A stretch of DNA of 64,000 nucleotides from Xylocopa sonorina (lineage: Eukaryota > Arthropoda > Insecta > Hymenoptera > Apidae): positions 2,188,501 to 2,252,500 of the forward strand of contig NC_135197.1 in NCBI RefSeq assembly GCF_050948175.1, written 5' to 3'. The first letter of the stretch is position 1, and the number at the start of each line of letters is the position of its first letter. The position numbers and the translations under genes are program-made. The notes beneath the pieces are model-generated. The model saw nothing but the letters and a program-made list of their open reading frames with translations, was not told the origin of the DNA and searched no databases. Below, piece after piece: positions 50,901 to 62,100 of the stretch.

Positions 50901-52138
50901 TTTGGTTTGATGAAGAAGGAAATAAAAAGAAATATTTAAGAACTCTAGAAAAAGAAGGTATAAGTTTATCTGATATGTCCAGTGTTTTAGGTGGTGCAGG
51001 TGCTACTGCCGCTAATGCTTTTAAAGACTTATATGATTGCTGGTTCGATAAAAAAGGAAATAAAAAACAATGTTTAATAACTTTAGAAAGGGAAGGATTA
51101 AATCTATCTAATATGTGTATTATTTTAAGTCGAACAGGGACCAAAGCTGCAAAAACTTTTAAAAACTTATATTACCTTTGGTTTGATGAGCAGGGAAACA
51201 AAACTCACCATTTAAAGCATTTTATTGAGATTAAAGATGGAAGAAAAAGTTTTACAGTGAACGACTTGTCGAGTATCTTAGAAGGTGCAGGAACTAGAGC
51301 TAAAAATGCTTTTAAAAACTTGCATAAAGTTTGTTTTAGTGACAGAGGAGACATAACAAAACTTCTAGATGATTTCTATAAAGCAGGTTTCAAGCCAAGT
51401 AACTTATCTTGTTTGTTGCATAAAACAGGGATTCGTGCTTCTTCTACTTTAAAAAGGTTGCATGTTATTTGTTTTAATCAGAAAAAAGAGAAAACAGAAT
51501 TGTTAGAGAATTTCTATATGGCTGGTTTTAGAGCATATGACTTGTGCAATATATTAAGTGGAACAGCGGATAGTTTAGAAAAATTTCACAATTTTTGTTT
51601 TATAAAGCAAACAAAAATATACTTAAATCATTTCTTAAATGAGAAAGAAAGTTTTACATTGCGTAATATATGTAATATTTTGCATGGGGCAGAAACTAAC
51701 ATTTGTTCCACCTTCAAGGATTTTCATGATGTCTGTTTCGATGAGGAAGGAAACAGAGCACAGCTTTTAAATGATTTCTATAAGGCAGGTTTTAAACCAC
51801 GCGACTTATCCAATGTACTATCTTTGTCAGGGAATAATGCTTCCATTATTTTAAGAAATTTTCATAAATTGTGTTTCAATGAAAACAAGTGCTTAAATCA
51901 CTTCTTAGCTGAGACAGAACTTTTTACTCCAAAAATCTTGTGTAAAATATTACACGGAGTAGGGATAAATATTGAGCCTATTTTTGAACAATTACATAAC
52001 TTGTGCTTTGATAATAATGGAAAAAAAAGGAAGTATTTAAGAAATCTGGTGAAACACAATCAACATGAGATATATGATATATTATATGAAAAAGTTAAAG
52101 AAATTTCATCTACTTTTTCAGATGATATATCATTCTAG
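47990..52138 (+). CDS. Intronless 1382-aa protein: NLS-like tail, two PD-(D/E)XK-like domains, fifteen tandem helical repeats
   Basis: A single uninterrupted ORF, AT-rich like its flanks, with AATAAA 37 bases after the stop (52175) and again at 52355. Residues 1-75 form a polar tail with two basic clusters (NKRRYS, PKRLRK) suggesting a bipartite nuclear signal. Residues about 90-325 and 355-575 are two diverged copies of one module: a DDIVI strand, FSINNYF/FSINKYF, HFIVYTNA/YFIIYTNA, NFYPLKF/DFYPLKF and FGVNQPN/FAINQPN. This matches, from memory, the restriction-endonuclease-like domain (FDDIVF...QxKH) of repeat proteins in Wolbachia-type endosymbionts and arthropod genomes. Residues 580-660 form a helical linker. 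Residues 661-1355 hold fifteen repeats; units 1-9 repeat every 46 residues exactly with consensus LS-M-SIL-GA--NA-KAFK-LY-LWFD-EGNK--YL-TLEKEG. Function is unknown; a horizontally acquired nuclease-like effector or domesticated selfish gene is inferred. Confidence 0.96.
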   Translation: MTTGEATIMESSQNTKTISSKQSGSSKDTVPNKRRYSIGEEDATVPKRLRKDSEIPNGLTDESGYDLLDESYNATCHVNHYKKHFPRHLIGFMYRLDLLFLCSLKKLTLKHKYPSLSLSLEGSKIDKFDDIVIHSEKKIIHIKIENVDKYYIDNSINYATLFIREKQSFSINNYFDNFVDHVISKSDDFLDNIEHFIVYTNAGLELTEENKLRKRRFKNFYPLKFENINIEEYSILKDFLFTNDNAQGRAFYYFSKETMTREEVLKLLKFSSTMQKVLNEKGFPQGFETRIKEAFLDKLVFGVNQPNREELNSIVKAEIEKNNEVKESYIAFYEKMLCDLTTSIEHKKFADNIFGITYELNLLISFLHAMFLHTSMISINLKGNNQDVSNDIVINYRDRMTYVKALNINNGIGYKQLFPFKPQERKHRFSINKYFTLFMENLEKDIRYFIIYTNADLHLTEEKELKRRYSRDFYPLKFNSINIQKKRYKILRDCIYCINKNGLYQFSQEETTREKLFELLRLPPSFEKEKEEGRLPSEIEKQIKEKFLNKVIFAINQPNTKELNNIIREEIKKNNILHNYEQLHEVALRWLESHEFGPITKGIMEELLEDVKNNRSSYRKIRKRNIDEEIKFAKSVVGKEGTPAFNQFLEFLVEGEGKNNLEVMRDKGINLSHMFSILSGAKSNAIKAFKDLYNLWFDKEGNKTQYLRTLEKERINLSSMSSILGGAGVNAAIAFKDLYDLWFDKEGNRMQYLETLEKEGISLSNMSCILCGARANAVTAFKNLYGLLFDKDGNKTQYLITLEKEGINLSNISTVLSGARANTMKAFKDLYYLWFDTEGNKTRYLKTLEKEGINLSHISSVLSGAKAKAVKTFKNLFDFWFDGQGNKTQYLKTLEKEGINLLHISRILNGAATNADKAFKDLYNLWFDEEENKKQYLITLERENIKILSVSNILHGAGSNAAKAFKELYDLWFDEEGNKKKYLRTLEKEGISLSDMSSVLGGAGATAANAFKDLYDCWFDKKGNKKQCLITLEREGLNLSNMCIILSRTGTKAAKTFKNLYYLWFDEQGNKTHHLKHFIEIKDGRKSFTVNDLSSILEGAGTRAKNAFKNLHKVCFSDRGDITKLLDDFYKAGFKPSNLSCLLHKTGIRASSTLKRLHVICFNQKKEKTELLENFYMAGFRAYDLCNILSGTADSLEKFHNFCFIKQTKIYLNHFLNEKESFTLRNICNILHGAETNICSTFKDFHDVCFDEEGNRAQLLNDFYKAGFKPRDLSNVLSLSGNNASIILRNFHKLCFNENKCLNHFLAETELFTPKILCKILHGVGINIEPIFEQLHNLCFDNNGKKRKYLRNLVKHNQHEIYDILYEKVKEISSTFSDDISF
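48263..48965 (+). other. First PD-(D/E)XK-nuclease-like module (about residues 92-325)
   Basis: The putative active-site strand pair reads FDDIVI (residues 128-133), then HIKIEN (141-146). The expected pattern is D...(E/D/Q)xK, and the residue before xK is His here, so catalysis is doubtful. FSINNYFDNF and HFIVYTNAGLEL follow at the expected family spacing. The call rests on remembered family patterns, not a search. Confidence 0.6.
49052..49715 (+). other. Second PD-(D/E)XK-nuclease-like module (about residues 355-575), more degenerate
   Basis: It aligns by eye with the first module over its whole length. The first acidic position is kept (SNDIVI, 389-394), but the second strand reads YVKALN (402-407), so the xK register is weak. 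It is probably a non-catalytic partner, as in other tandem nuclease-like proteins. Confidence 0.55.
49970..52055 (+). repeat. Fifteen tandem coding repeats, 138-bp period in the first nine
   Basis: Unit starts, at the Ile/Leu/Phe opening each first helix, fall at residues 669, 715, 761, 807, 853, 899, 945, 991 and 1037 (exact 46 spacing). They continue at 1088, 1134, 1180, 1222, 1268 and 1312 (spacing 51, 46, 46, 42, 46, 44). Units 1-9 carry LWFD-EGNK; units 10-15 carry a CF core instead and alternate FYKAGFKP-type with FLNEKESFT-type entries. Each unit looks like helix-loop-helix-plus-third-helix solenoid geometry. Confidence 0.93.
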
Positions 52139-54981
52139 CAGTAGAATATGAATATTGAACTGTTACTAAAGTAAAATAAAAAATGTGGAGCAAGTACTAC
52201 TAGTGGCTTGGTCATAAGTTAACGCACAGCAGACAGAACTACAATTTGGGAATGTATCATTGTAAACAGAAGAATTGCATTTATATTTTCTATATGTACA
52301 TAGTCACTCATCTATGCGAGAAAGCATTTTTTGTTAAACCATAATGTATACAGAAATAAAAGACTGCTGACTGTATAAATATATTCTACAAGTCCCATAT
52401 GAATTAAAAATGATTGTACATATTAGTTTTGCAGAACTAAAAAAGTTTTTTTTTATTGAACCTTAGGTCATAATACGAGTATTTCCAGCTATTTAGACTT
52501 TATTAACATTTTCAGTCATTTTTAGTTTGTAAACAGGGCAATATCACTGCAGAAATTGTTTCCTTAAGTTAATGTATCACGCGGCGATTGGTAACTACAC
52601 TTTTAAATATTTAATTGCAAGTCTCATAAATTAGATCTGGTAATGATTAAGAATCGAAGTTATAACGGTGTACATACAAATACATTTAGATTCTATGAAC
52701 AATAAGAACGAATTCTTATCTAACCATAAAAAAAAAGAAAACAAGTTGGATCTTAATAAGTATACTGTAATATTCTGTTATAATCATGGCACATTTACAT
52801 AACGATAAACTTAAATCAATTAAACTATGTTACAGTACAATTTATATGTAGTGTGTGAAAAAATAGTGTATAAATTTTGAGAAGGAAGCGATATAAAGAG
52901 AGGATACGAAACAGACTACAATGTTATAAATCAATCTTTTGTATGATATTGTCTTTTGCTTCTATTATAAAGGTACATTTTCTACGCGACTTAATGTACA
53001 ATGTTACGTGCTTCGATTTCTAAAGTTACTTATAATTAGGTTCTTGTTAGGAGATACTTTATGTACCCTTTCTTATTATTTCCTACTTTATTATAAGTTA
53101 TAATGTAATATGTTTGTCTGGACATAAACTTTAATTCGATAAGAAATATTTCTCATTCTTTCTGTTTTTTGAAATAGATTTTATACAGAAGATAAGGATA
53201 TTCTTGCTGTCTGAAAATAGAGCGACGCGCTTGCAATTAAAGCATTTGTTACATATAACAATCTTCCATTAAATTGTTAATCAGATAAAAATTTTACACT
53301 GATATCCCTAATTTTCAATAAATTCTATAGTACATGTGTTTTATCAATTTTTACAGACTCATGCACGCAGCATACATACGTTTGCACATTTCTCGTACCG
53401 TTTGTTATTTAATTGGGCGTTGTAATGTTATTAAAACATAGTTAATGTCTTTCCGTATTATTTTTGTATTATATTGAATACTCAACACTCTTTAAGATAT
53501 AAAAGCGTAAATTTACCATCAGATATTTGGTAGATTATACCAAATTATTCATACACTAAACAGAGTCTATTTCTTAAATATAATAATACGTAATTTAGTT
53601 CTTTCGTATCGATTCGGATTTTTATTAAACATTTCTTAATAATTTTTTATTAAAACAAAAACTGAAGTTTTTATACGTTGTGAGAAAGTTGTTTTAAAAT
53701 CACAAAGAGCAAAGCAGGAACTTAAAGATCCTTTAGTTTGAAGAATACAGCATGAATACATCCTACTCGTAAATTTCTTCTTTAAGCACGTCATATTTCG
53801 TTTTTTATTAAAAAGATATGTTTGGAGAAATTTTAGTATTTTTAAAATTTCGATTATTTTAAAACCGATAACTGATCCGATTTTTATCTTGCCAGTTGAA
53901 TCACTGCATATGCAAATGTACGTTTTTGTAGAACATTTTGAAGTTTTACCTTTCTATCGATATGAAAGAATTAATATGATAGTGCATTATATATAAAAAT
54001 TCTATATAAAATTATGGAATAGACGGTCAATAATCATAATAAAAAAAGTTGAAAATACATTAAATGATATAAGATTCGTAATACTATCCGTGATGGAATG
54101 TATCAGAAAAATATTAATTTTACTAGAGGGTATTTCAAGGCCGATGATATAACTAGGCAGAAGATTAATTTACATGTAAAAATAAGTCAAAAATATAAAG
54201 AATAGCATTTCTGTTTTTAAGATTTTTTCTTCAATAAAAAAGAAAAAAGAATCAAGTTTAAAAATCTGTTAAGTGCGCGTATATTTGACCATCTTCCAAC
54301 TGAAAATGTTCAGTGTGGATGTTGATGGAATATGAACGATCGTCGCATACATTTTTACTATCTTGCCGATGCATTGTTCTATATTATTTAACGTAAAATT
54401 TTCAAAATTAAAGCCAATTAAATACTATAAGTATTAATTTCCAAACCATTTAATCAAAATATAGCTATGCGCATACACGACAAATTGTTAAATTGATTTT
54501 TCTGAAAAAATTGTATGGCATACTTTCGACTTGTCTTAGCATGTAAAACAACAACTGGCTCGGTCTTCGTATTGCACCACGCAGTCTGATCCCTTTGTAT
54601 AACATTGTTTTAATTACAGATTTGGCGCAAATAATATTTAATAGATAAGTACACTTTGTACAATCTCTTCAGTGATGTGCGAAGATTTTTAACACGATAA
54701 AGCCTTATGATGTTTATATCTACAAATATCTTAATTTCCTAAATTTTTCATATGTAATTATTTAGTATTTTACACATCATTCGTGTCATGCTAAACCTCT
54801 TATATATCGCAATGGAATGTTAAAAATCTTTGTAATCCGTAAAAAGTATTCTTGTCTCATGCACGAGTACAACAAAAGGAAATAATGGACATGTTTCATT
54901 TGCATGATTGCACAAGAATAATTTCTTTTGAGAAACCTAAAATTCTTCTAAATTTTATTATTAAATCTGTATTTATATATA
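52139..54981. other. Intergenic, AT-rich
   Basis: Contains the 3' end of the 1382-codon gene (AATAAA at 52175 and 52355). Otherwise strongly AT-rich, without ORFs or recognised repeats. Confidence 0.7.
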
Positions 54982-55737
54982 GGGTGTTCGGTAACTGGTG
55001 GTACAACCGAAAAGGGCATGATTCTAGATGAAAAAAAAGTCGAAAATATAGAATAACAATTTTTCATTTAAGGCTTTGTTTTCGGAAAATTGACTTTGAA
55101 TTATCACCGAGTACGGGTGCATTTGATCATGTTTCAATATAGCGGATCTCACTGTAGATCATTGTCTCGATTGAAGTTATGTTGATAAACACTTCCAATA
55201 ACACGGAAATGTTTTCCTAACTGTTCCGATCGACGGAATAATAACATGAAGTTTTCTAAAAGGCTATTTTTGAGAGATTTTTTTAAACCAACATTAGCTT
55301 GACCACCACGCTCAATTGTGTATTTTGGAGAAATCATGAGTTGCAAGCAATTGAAAGAAAAGATTATTGTAGCCTTTCATACATTAAAACAACCGGATAC
55401 TTTAGAAAGCGTTTATAGAAATTTAATTAAAAGAGCAGAATTACGTTTTCGGCAGGATGGGCAACATTTCCAGTAATTTCTGTAATAATAAACTTTGTTT
55501 CAAACATTCTATTTCATTACGTGTTCGTAATTTACGTGTCCCATCGAGAGAACGATTTACAGTGAGATCCGTTCTAACGAGACGTGATCAGGTATACCCG
55601 TACCCGGTGAAAATTCAACGACGATTTTCTCGAAAACAAAGCCTTGGATGAAAAATTGTTATTTTATACTTTCGACTTATTTTTTCATCTAGAATCAACC
55701 TATATTCGGTTGTACCACTAGTTACCGAACTCCCTGG
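54982..55737. mobile_element. Fold-back DNA transposon of the IS630-Tc1-mariner type, non-autonomous
   Basis: The ends are inverted copies: the left starts gggtgttcggtaactggtgg and the complement of the right ends in the same ..gttcggtaacta. The arms stay alignable for roughly 200 bases (about 54982-55185 against 55535-55737), including a shared 'acggatctcactgta'-like block. TA-rich sequence abuts both ends. Between the arms, a + strand remnant (about 55335-55475) reads ...TLESVYRNLIKRAELRFRQ then a Gly/His-Phe end, resembling the C-terminus of insect DDE transposases. No intact transposase. Confidence 0.8.
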
Positions 55738-58326
55738 ATATATAACTTATTTCTATTACTTATTTGATATAAATGTCATTTATACGTGTACTGGTAATTG
55801 CATGAAATACGGAACACTTCGAGAATAATTTATTGCGAAGTGCTCCCTATTTCTTCTAGTACATTCACTCATTCTTTGTATTAATAGATATAATATCGTA
55901 TTTCTTCATGTAATACCTTGTAACCACTAACACAAACCTACGTTTCCATTTAACAAAAAAGTTTTTAATTCACTTTCCAATTAAATATCACAATTATAAT
56001 AATAAAAATTCGAATGCAACAACAGAAATAAGTAATTATACAGGTAGTTATATAATACTATATAGTTATGAAACTTATAATACATATAAAAAATTTGCTA
56101 TGTATTATACAGTTTTCATCATTTTCCAATATTTCTAAATAACTGAACACTATTAGAGCTTGTAAGTGAAAATATTTCCGAGGTAACAATAGGAGGAAAA
56201 AATTATAGAAAGGAGTTAACAATTAACCCTTATTTAATCTTTTGTGAACAATTTACAATGCATGACAAAATATAAAAATTCATAAAGTGCCTGAGAGATA
56301 ATATAAAGTTATGCAAAATGGTGGGAAATATTTCGATTAGAAGAAGTTGTACTGTACAAATTTTATACAAATAAATGAAGTTATAAAAGAAACCTTGAAA
56401 ATTAAGTTGTATAATTTTTAAGATCATAGAAATCTTTTTAACTCTTTTCTTTTGTTCCTAAGAACAAATATGTTGGACTGAATTAATAATACTACAATAA
56501 TACTATAACTTGGACTGAATTAATAATACTACATTGTTAATCAAATGTCACAAGACTGTTAATTACATAACATTAATTTGTTCATTAAAGAATTGATTCT
56601 ACATAAAGAATAAATAAGGGTTATTAAATCATACATGTATAAGTTATAAATAAAGTTGTTGTACATAAAAGAAGGCAGAGATAATATTGGCACTTACATA
56701 TAGTTTGATACTTTCAAATGTAATCACTCACTTCTATCTGATGCTAACTGATAATTAATGACTTTTAATAACAATTCATAAAGTAAAATTATTATATACT
56801 ATAATTTGTATACATACACTTGTAATGTGAAAAAACACAAAATTCGTCGAAGAAGATATTAACAAAATGGGCGGCATAATCAAGTAATCATATATGTATA
56901 GGAAGATCCATTTTTATCTCTACATTTATTTACCTTAGAATATATGTTAAATTGAAGGAAACCCATAGCTACAACCATTAAAAAATGTTCAATCTTCATT
57001 TCTTCTAAGGTGTATAAAAATGGCATAACGAAACACTTTTATTAATATTTATGTACTGTAAAATACTATTGAAAAATTAGCAAGTAAAATGTAATTGTAA
57101 TTTTATTTGAAAGACAGAGATTTAAAGCTTTTGTAACCTGACATTGTACAGTCATCATCATTGAGACTGTTTGATGTGTAAACCATGTTACTGTGAAAGA
57201 ATTAAGTATTCAATCATTTTGCAATATGGTTACTGATTTTTTTAAAATTCGAACGACTCATTGATAAGTGTTTCATTATTGTCAGCATGTCGTTTGATCT
57301 TTGTTGAAATTAATTGTATAGATGTTAAACTCTTAAAATGGATTAGTTGTTATAAGTTTGTACGCACCAAAATTCATCCTGTTTTCATGTTACATAATTT
57401 GCACTCCAAACATTACATAAAGTGAATATAAGCTTTAGAATAATCCCACAGTAATAATTGTGCATAGGAACAATTATAACAAAAGACGAATTGACTGATT
57501 TTATTTCTCCTTGTATTTAATATTTTGTACCTCATTTTAGGATAAAAGACTTATATATGCAAAGTATTCCTTCTTTACCTATCAATGCATAAGGCAATTA
57601 TTGAAGTGTATTTAAACCTTGAAAAGAGTTACTTGATACCACTCAAAAATGAAGCAATGGTCTTGAAAGATCACTTCAAATACATACTACTTACTGATAA
57701 TTTTACACATGTTGTACCTTAACTCTGTTATAATTAGTCTAACTTTATTATATCATTCTTTACTATATGAAAAAAATATATATTTTTTATTCCAAACTAT
57801 GCAATTTTGAATTAATTTAACCAAGAAGAATATTTCTTCTAAATTCGTTCATTTGCATTTCAATTCAACATATTTTCCAGGATAAACAGATACATTAAAA
57901 TAGATCAACCTTTATATATTCATTACTATTGGCACTTGAATGGATGCCTTGTCAAATTCATTATAGCGATTCTAAATATGTTTTGCCATGAATGCAAAAC
58001 ACGAAATATAGTGAACATTAATATCTTATGCATTTAAAATCTCTAGATTCGCATTTTATGTATCTTTTATACATTTAGTAATGTAAAAATTATTGAGGAG
58101 AAATATTTTTTTTCTTTTACAATAAACTATTAAAATAGAATTGTCACCTCGGTTGATATTCTTGTTATGAAACTATTACTTGGTTCCAAACATACCTTTT
58201 GTCGTCCAATGAACACTTCATGTTACATAGTTAGGAAGCATCTTTAAACGACATTTCGATTGTATGTTACAACTCGTCGACCTAGTTTCGATACTGATAA
58301 GAATATTACCTAGGTACGAGTACACA
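55738..58326. other. Intergenic and presumed 3' UTR of the leishmanolysin-like gene (- strand)
   Basis: AT-rich. Minus-strand AATAAA candidates (TTTATT on +) occur near 57786 and 57500. A 37-base tandem duplication beginning ttggactgaattaataata lies at 56473-56533. No coding gene. Confidence 0.6.
56473..56533. repeat. Tandem duplication, 37-bp unit
   Basis: The 24-base core starting ttggactgaattaataata is repeated at 56473 and 56510, with a diverging remainder. Minor local duplication. Confidence 0.8.
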
Positions 58327-59131
58327 TCATCTAAAAACAAAGAAATAACACAAAACAAAAAGTGGTGATAAGTTCGTAAATGTTCCAGCAGATGCACAGT
58401 ATAAATTGTCTCTGTGATAATATGTGGCAGGTGGATGTTCATCTCCTGGCTTACAATGTTCATTCCTTTCTTTTAGTTCCGCCTATGAAAAAATAAATGA
58501 GCAATTCCATCCCCGACTACAACCTTAATTAGTGAAACTTAACAGAATTCATATGCACACAATACTTTAATGGAATAATTATCTGTATATAGTTTAAGTA
58601 AATGTAAAATATCTTCCTAAATATTCAATTTTAATAAAAATAATAAAAATAATAACTGTAATTGTAAAATTCTAATTTGTCCACAAAAATATAAATATAC
58701 AGTAAATTATAATCAATTCTTTTTTATGTAACATTAATGGAATATAATATGAATTCTAACCTGGCAAATATCTCGGCAAGGAGGGCAAATTAGAGCACCT
58801 TTATGAAGCCAATCATTTTGCATTATTCTAATAGCAATTTCTTGACCAGCATGATAACATGTATACGTATAATTTGCAACCTGTAAAGCAATATACGTTT
58901 AATCACATATTTTGTGAGACATTGAGTACATGCATGAAATAAAATAATGTTTTCAGGCACTGACCATTATGTGTAATCTACCAGCTTCGCATTTGTACTG
59001 GTAACATCCGGAACCCCAATGTTGCCATTGTCGAGCTTGTTTACAAGTCCTTTCTTCCCACATTTGATTTGTATGGTCAAAACATCTCGAATGTGCACCA
59101 TACATTTCTAAAGCAAAGTTTTTGTCTGGAT
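58327..59131 (-). CDS. Lmln: Lmln terminal exons (59131-58965, 58880-58761, 58482-58327)
   Basis: Reads HPDKNFALEMYGAHSRCF, RTCKQARQWQHWGSGCYQY, then VANYTYTCYHAGQEIAIR and LICPPCRDICQ. The last exon reads AELKERNEHCKPGDEHPP and ends in a hydrophobic tail before TGA (58329-58327). The tail fits a GPI signal, the anchoring mode of the protozoan relatives. Confidence 0.92.
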
Positions 59132-62100
59132 CTGTAGAAAAATTCAGACAATTAATGGAATTGTGTAATTCGTATGTTGTGCATATTTGTTACTTACATA
59201 AAATATTAGTTGCATCACAAAAAAATGAAAAACGAATTTATCATAGACAAATGATAAATATATTCGTAAATTACTGATTGCACAAAAAAGCGTATCTTTA
59301 CTTTGTATAATTTCAGTTTAATTCACTTCAATTATTGTTATTATTTAGAATAAACTTACGAGGATTGTTTTCTTCGTACAGACAGTGAGAGCCTCTAACT
59401 ACAATATTTCGGGCTCTCCATGTAAATTCCTGTATGTACGGACAGTAATCTGCCAGAGATACTGAACCACCATAATACTGTTCTTCTCCAAATGGTACGT
59501 GAGGAATAGAATCGAAGTTCTATGGAATAAAAACTCATGTAGATTAATAACTTTTATTTTGTTGACTTAAAATGAGCATACTAGTATTGTATCGCATATT
59601 AAATAAATTAAAACAATACCTGATACTGTTTAGGCAATGGTTGCTGGTACTTAATTAAATTGCAAAGCGCTACTGAACTTCTATCATCGGTACATTCGGT
59701 CTGCAACGGGTCTTGTTTAACTTTGTTACAGAAAGGATGAATAGATTTTCCTCTGAAATTAAATAATACTTCATTATTTTAAAAGTATTTAACATCTTGT
59801 AATAAATTAGATACCGTACAACATGCTTACTTATTTCCGTGCTCTACGTTCCAACAAAAGAATTATAACGAGTCAGATAAATGCTAAACAAATTTCTAAA
59901 TTACAGCAAAATGTACTATTATATTTATAAATTATAAAATCTATGTAAAATTCTCATTGCTAAGTACAATGTCTCCATGCTTTTACCATAAATCCGGAGA
60001 AATATATTTCGAAACGACGATATATAAATTTAAAAAGTACGTACGACAGTCTGGACGATTTCGATGATATCCATTCCTTGCACGACTTCATCGAGAAATC
60101 GCAGCCAAGATTTCTGCCCCAACCCAACTCCTGAGCCATCGAATAATTAGCACTGTACCATCCAGTGTCTTCCATAAGAGCCAACGTTATTCTCGAATAA
60201 ACTGGATTTTGAGTATGTGTCCCTGTCATTGCCTCGTTCTAAAACAACAAAAATTCCACTGGTATATATTTTACAGAACTGTATGACTAACTTAAAGAAG
60301 TGTATCATCGTATAACGTATATACAAGTTCTAAATAAGGGATGAAACTGAACCAACCAAAAATTCTCCGCCTTCGACGCATTTACTACGACATATTATAT
60401 GTCGACTCTTCTGCACAAAAATTCCGTAAAAATATCCGAGATATCCTTTCGAAATAACGAAGATGTTTCTGGCGGAATATCTCCGGCATGTATAACATAA
60501 GAATCATTTCAAGGGTTTGGAAGGAAAAACGATGTACCAGTAAGTGAAGAACGTTAAGTAATATTTATGTTTCGATGTTGCGTTTGAAAGATACGAGGAG
60601 AAGTGATGGTCGTAGTAGACATGAAAATTTATTTCCCATGTTTTTCAGAGAAAGCAAAAACTACGAAGATTCCCTCGCCTCTCGTTTATTATTTGCACTC
60701 GAGATTTCTCACGAGCAATAAATAAAGAGATACGGTAATTGCAAGTGTCAAGTGCGTACGAATTTGAAATTACATGTTCTACTATACATGTATTGGTATT
60801 AAAATACAGATTTTTATTTATTACATAATATGTAAGGCATCGCTTGTCGATTTACCTCAAACACTCGTTTCTCCCAATGTGTAAGCGCTGTGCCGTCCTC
60901 ACCCTGGTCTTCCAATTCCGCACCCTCTAGTTCCGGGCAGTTGAAGTGAGCCTGAACTTCGGCACGAACCCTGGGCGTGACTATCATTTGCATCGACCTT
61001 CTCACATAGCCATCGTGCACTTGCCAGTACGGTCTGACTATGGTCTTGATCGTGTTCTCGCTCCACTGATACGTTTGTAATCTACGTGTAACCAGCGACA
61101 GGTGTTATCGGTGCTTCCCCTATTTGCCACGTTGCTATTGCTACTGGTGTTTCTTTCTTTAATTGAAACGAATGATGCAACGACGATTTCGAAACTTAAG
61201 TACGCCTAATGTCCTAATATCCTTCCGACGCGATGCAAACGTTACGTACTCGCACGATTTTTTATCACTATCTCTTGTTCAGTTTTGAAAACACAAGAGG
61301 AGTAATTTTAAGGAAGGCTTCCATTTTGAAGAAAGAGTATTAATAAACCACTTATTTTACAGAAGTCAGTAGATACTTAATTACGATGGCTAATAAATAA
61401 CTTACTTCAAATAAATAAATTTATTGTGTTTACAAAATATCCGAAAGCAATAGTTCTTTTTTTCTGAATATGCGAAATAACTGGGGAACTGTATGTAGAT
61501 TTCTATTGAATTTCGATTGTATATCGTAGCGCGAGTCATCGCAGATGCGAAGCTTAAGAAGATTCCCGTGTAAGTTCGTCAAATAGGAAGGGGGTTCAAA
61601 AACTGGAAGCTGACAATCAGACGAATTACGGACACTGCAAGGTGGGAACCGAAACGTGGCAAGGGTAGAACAAGAATGGCTGCTACGCTACCAAGTCGGT
61701 GTAAGAGGAACGACGCGTGGGTGAGAGGTATGCAGGGGTGGCAAGTAATGTGCCCGTCTGTCAACGTCGGAACCTGGTTCGTTACGCTCCGTCGATTCGG
61801 ATAGGATTAAAATTGTTCATGATTTTCCAATTTCAAAGGTGGATGTATTCTAGCTTTACGCGTGCGAGTTCGAAAATAAGGGAAAAAACTCGGAAAAACG
61901 GAGGTTGAGGGACGTCATCGGTGTTTTTCCTTGCAAATCAGAGTTACGTGAAACGATTTGTTCACTCTGTGTACATATGTACAGCTAGTTTCATAATTAT
62001 TGTAACGTATCTTTGTTTTTCTTGAAATTTAACGAGCTGTCTGAGATTTTTAAACATTTTAAGATAACTGAGAACTTCGTGAGAAAGAGATTAAGTTAGG

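Noticed and set aside
49927..51144. Two - strand frames (177 and 149 codons) within the large gene
   Set aside because: They are antisense shadows of the 138-bp repeats; their own repetitiveness follows from the sense repeats.
47990..52138. Bacterial contamination of the assembly as explanation of the large ORF
   Set aside because: The sequence is continuous with nurim on one side and Lmln on the other, has insect-like AT-rich flanks and a nearby AATAAA, and shows no bacterial neighbour genes or ribosome-binding site. Read-level confirmation of the junctions would still be decisive.
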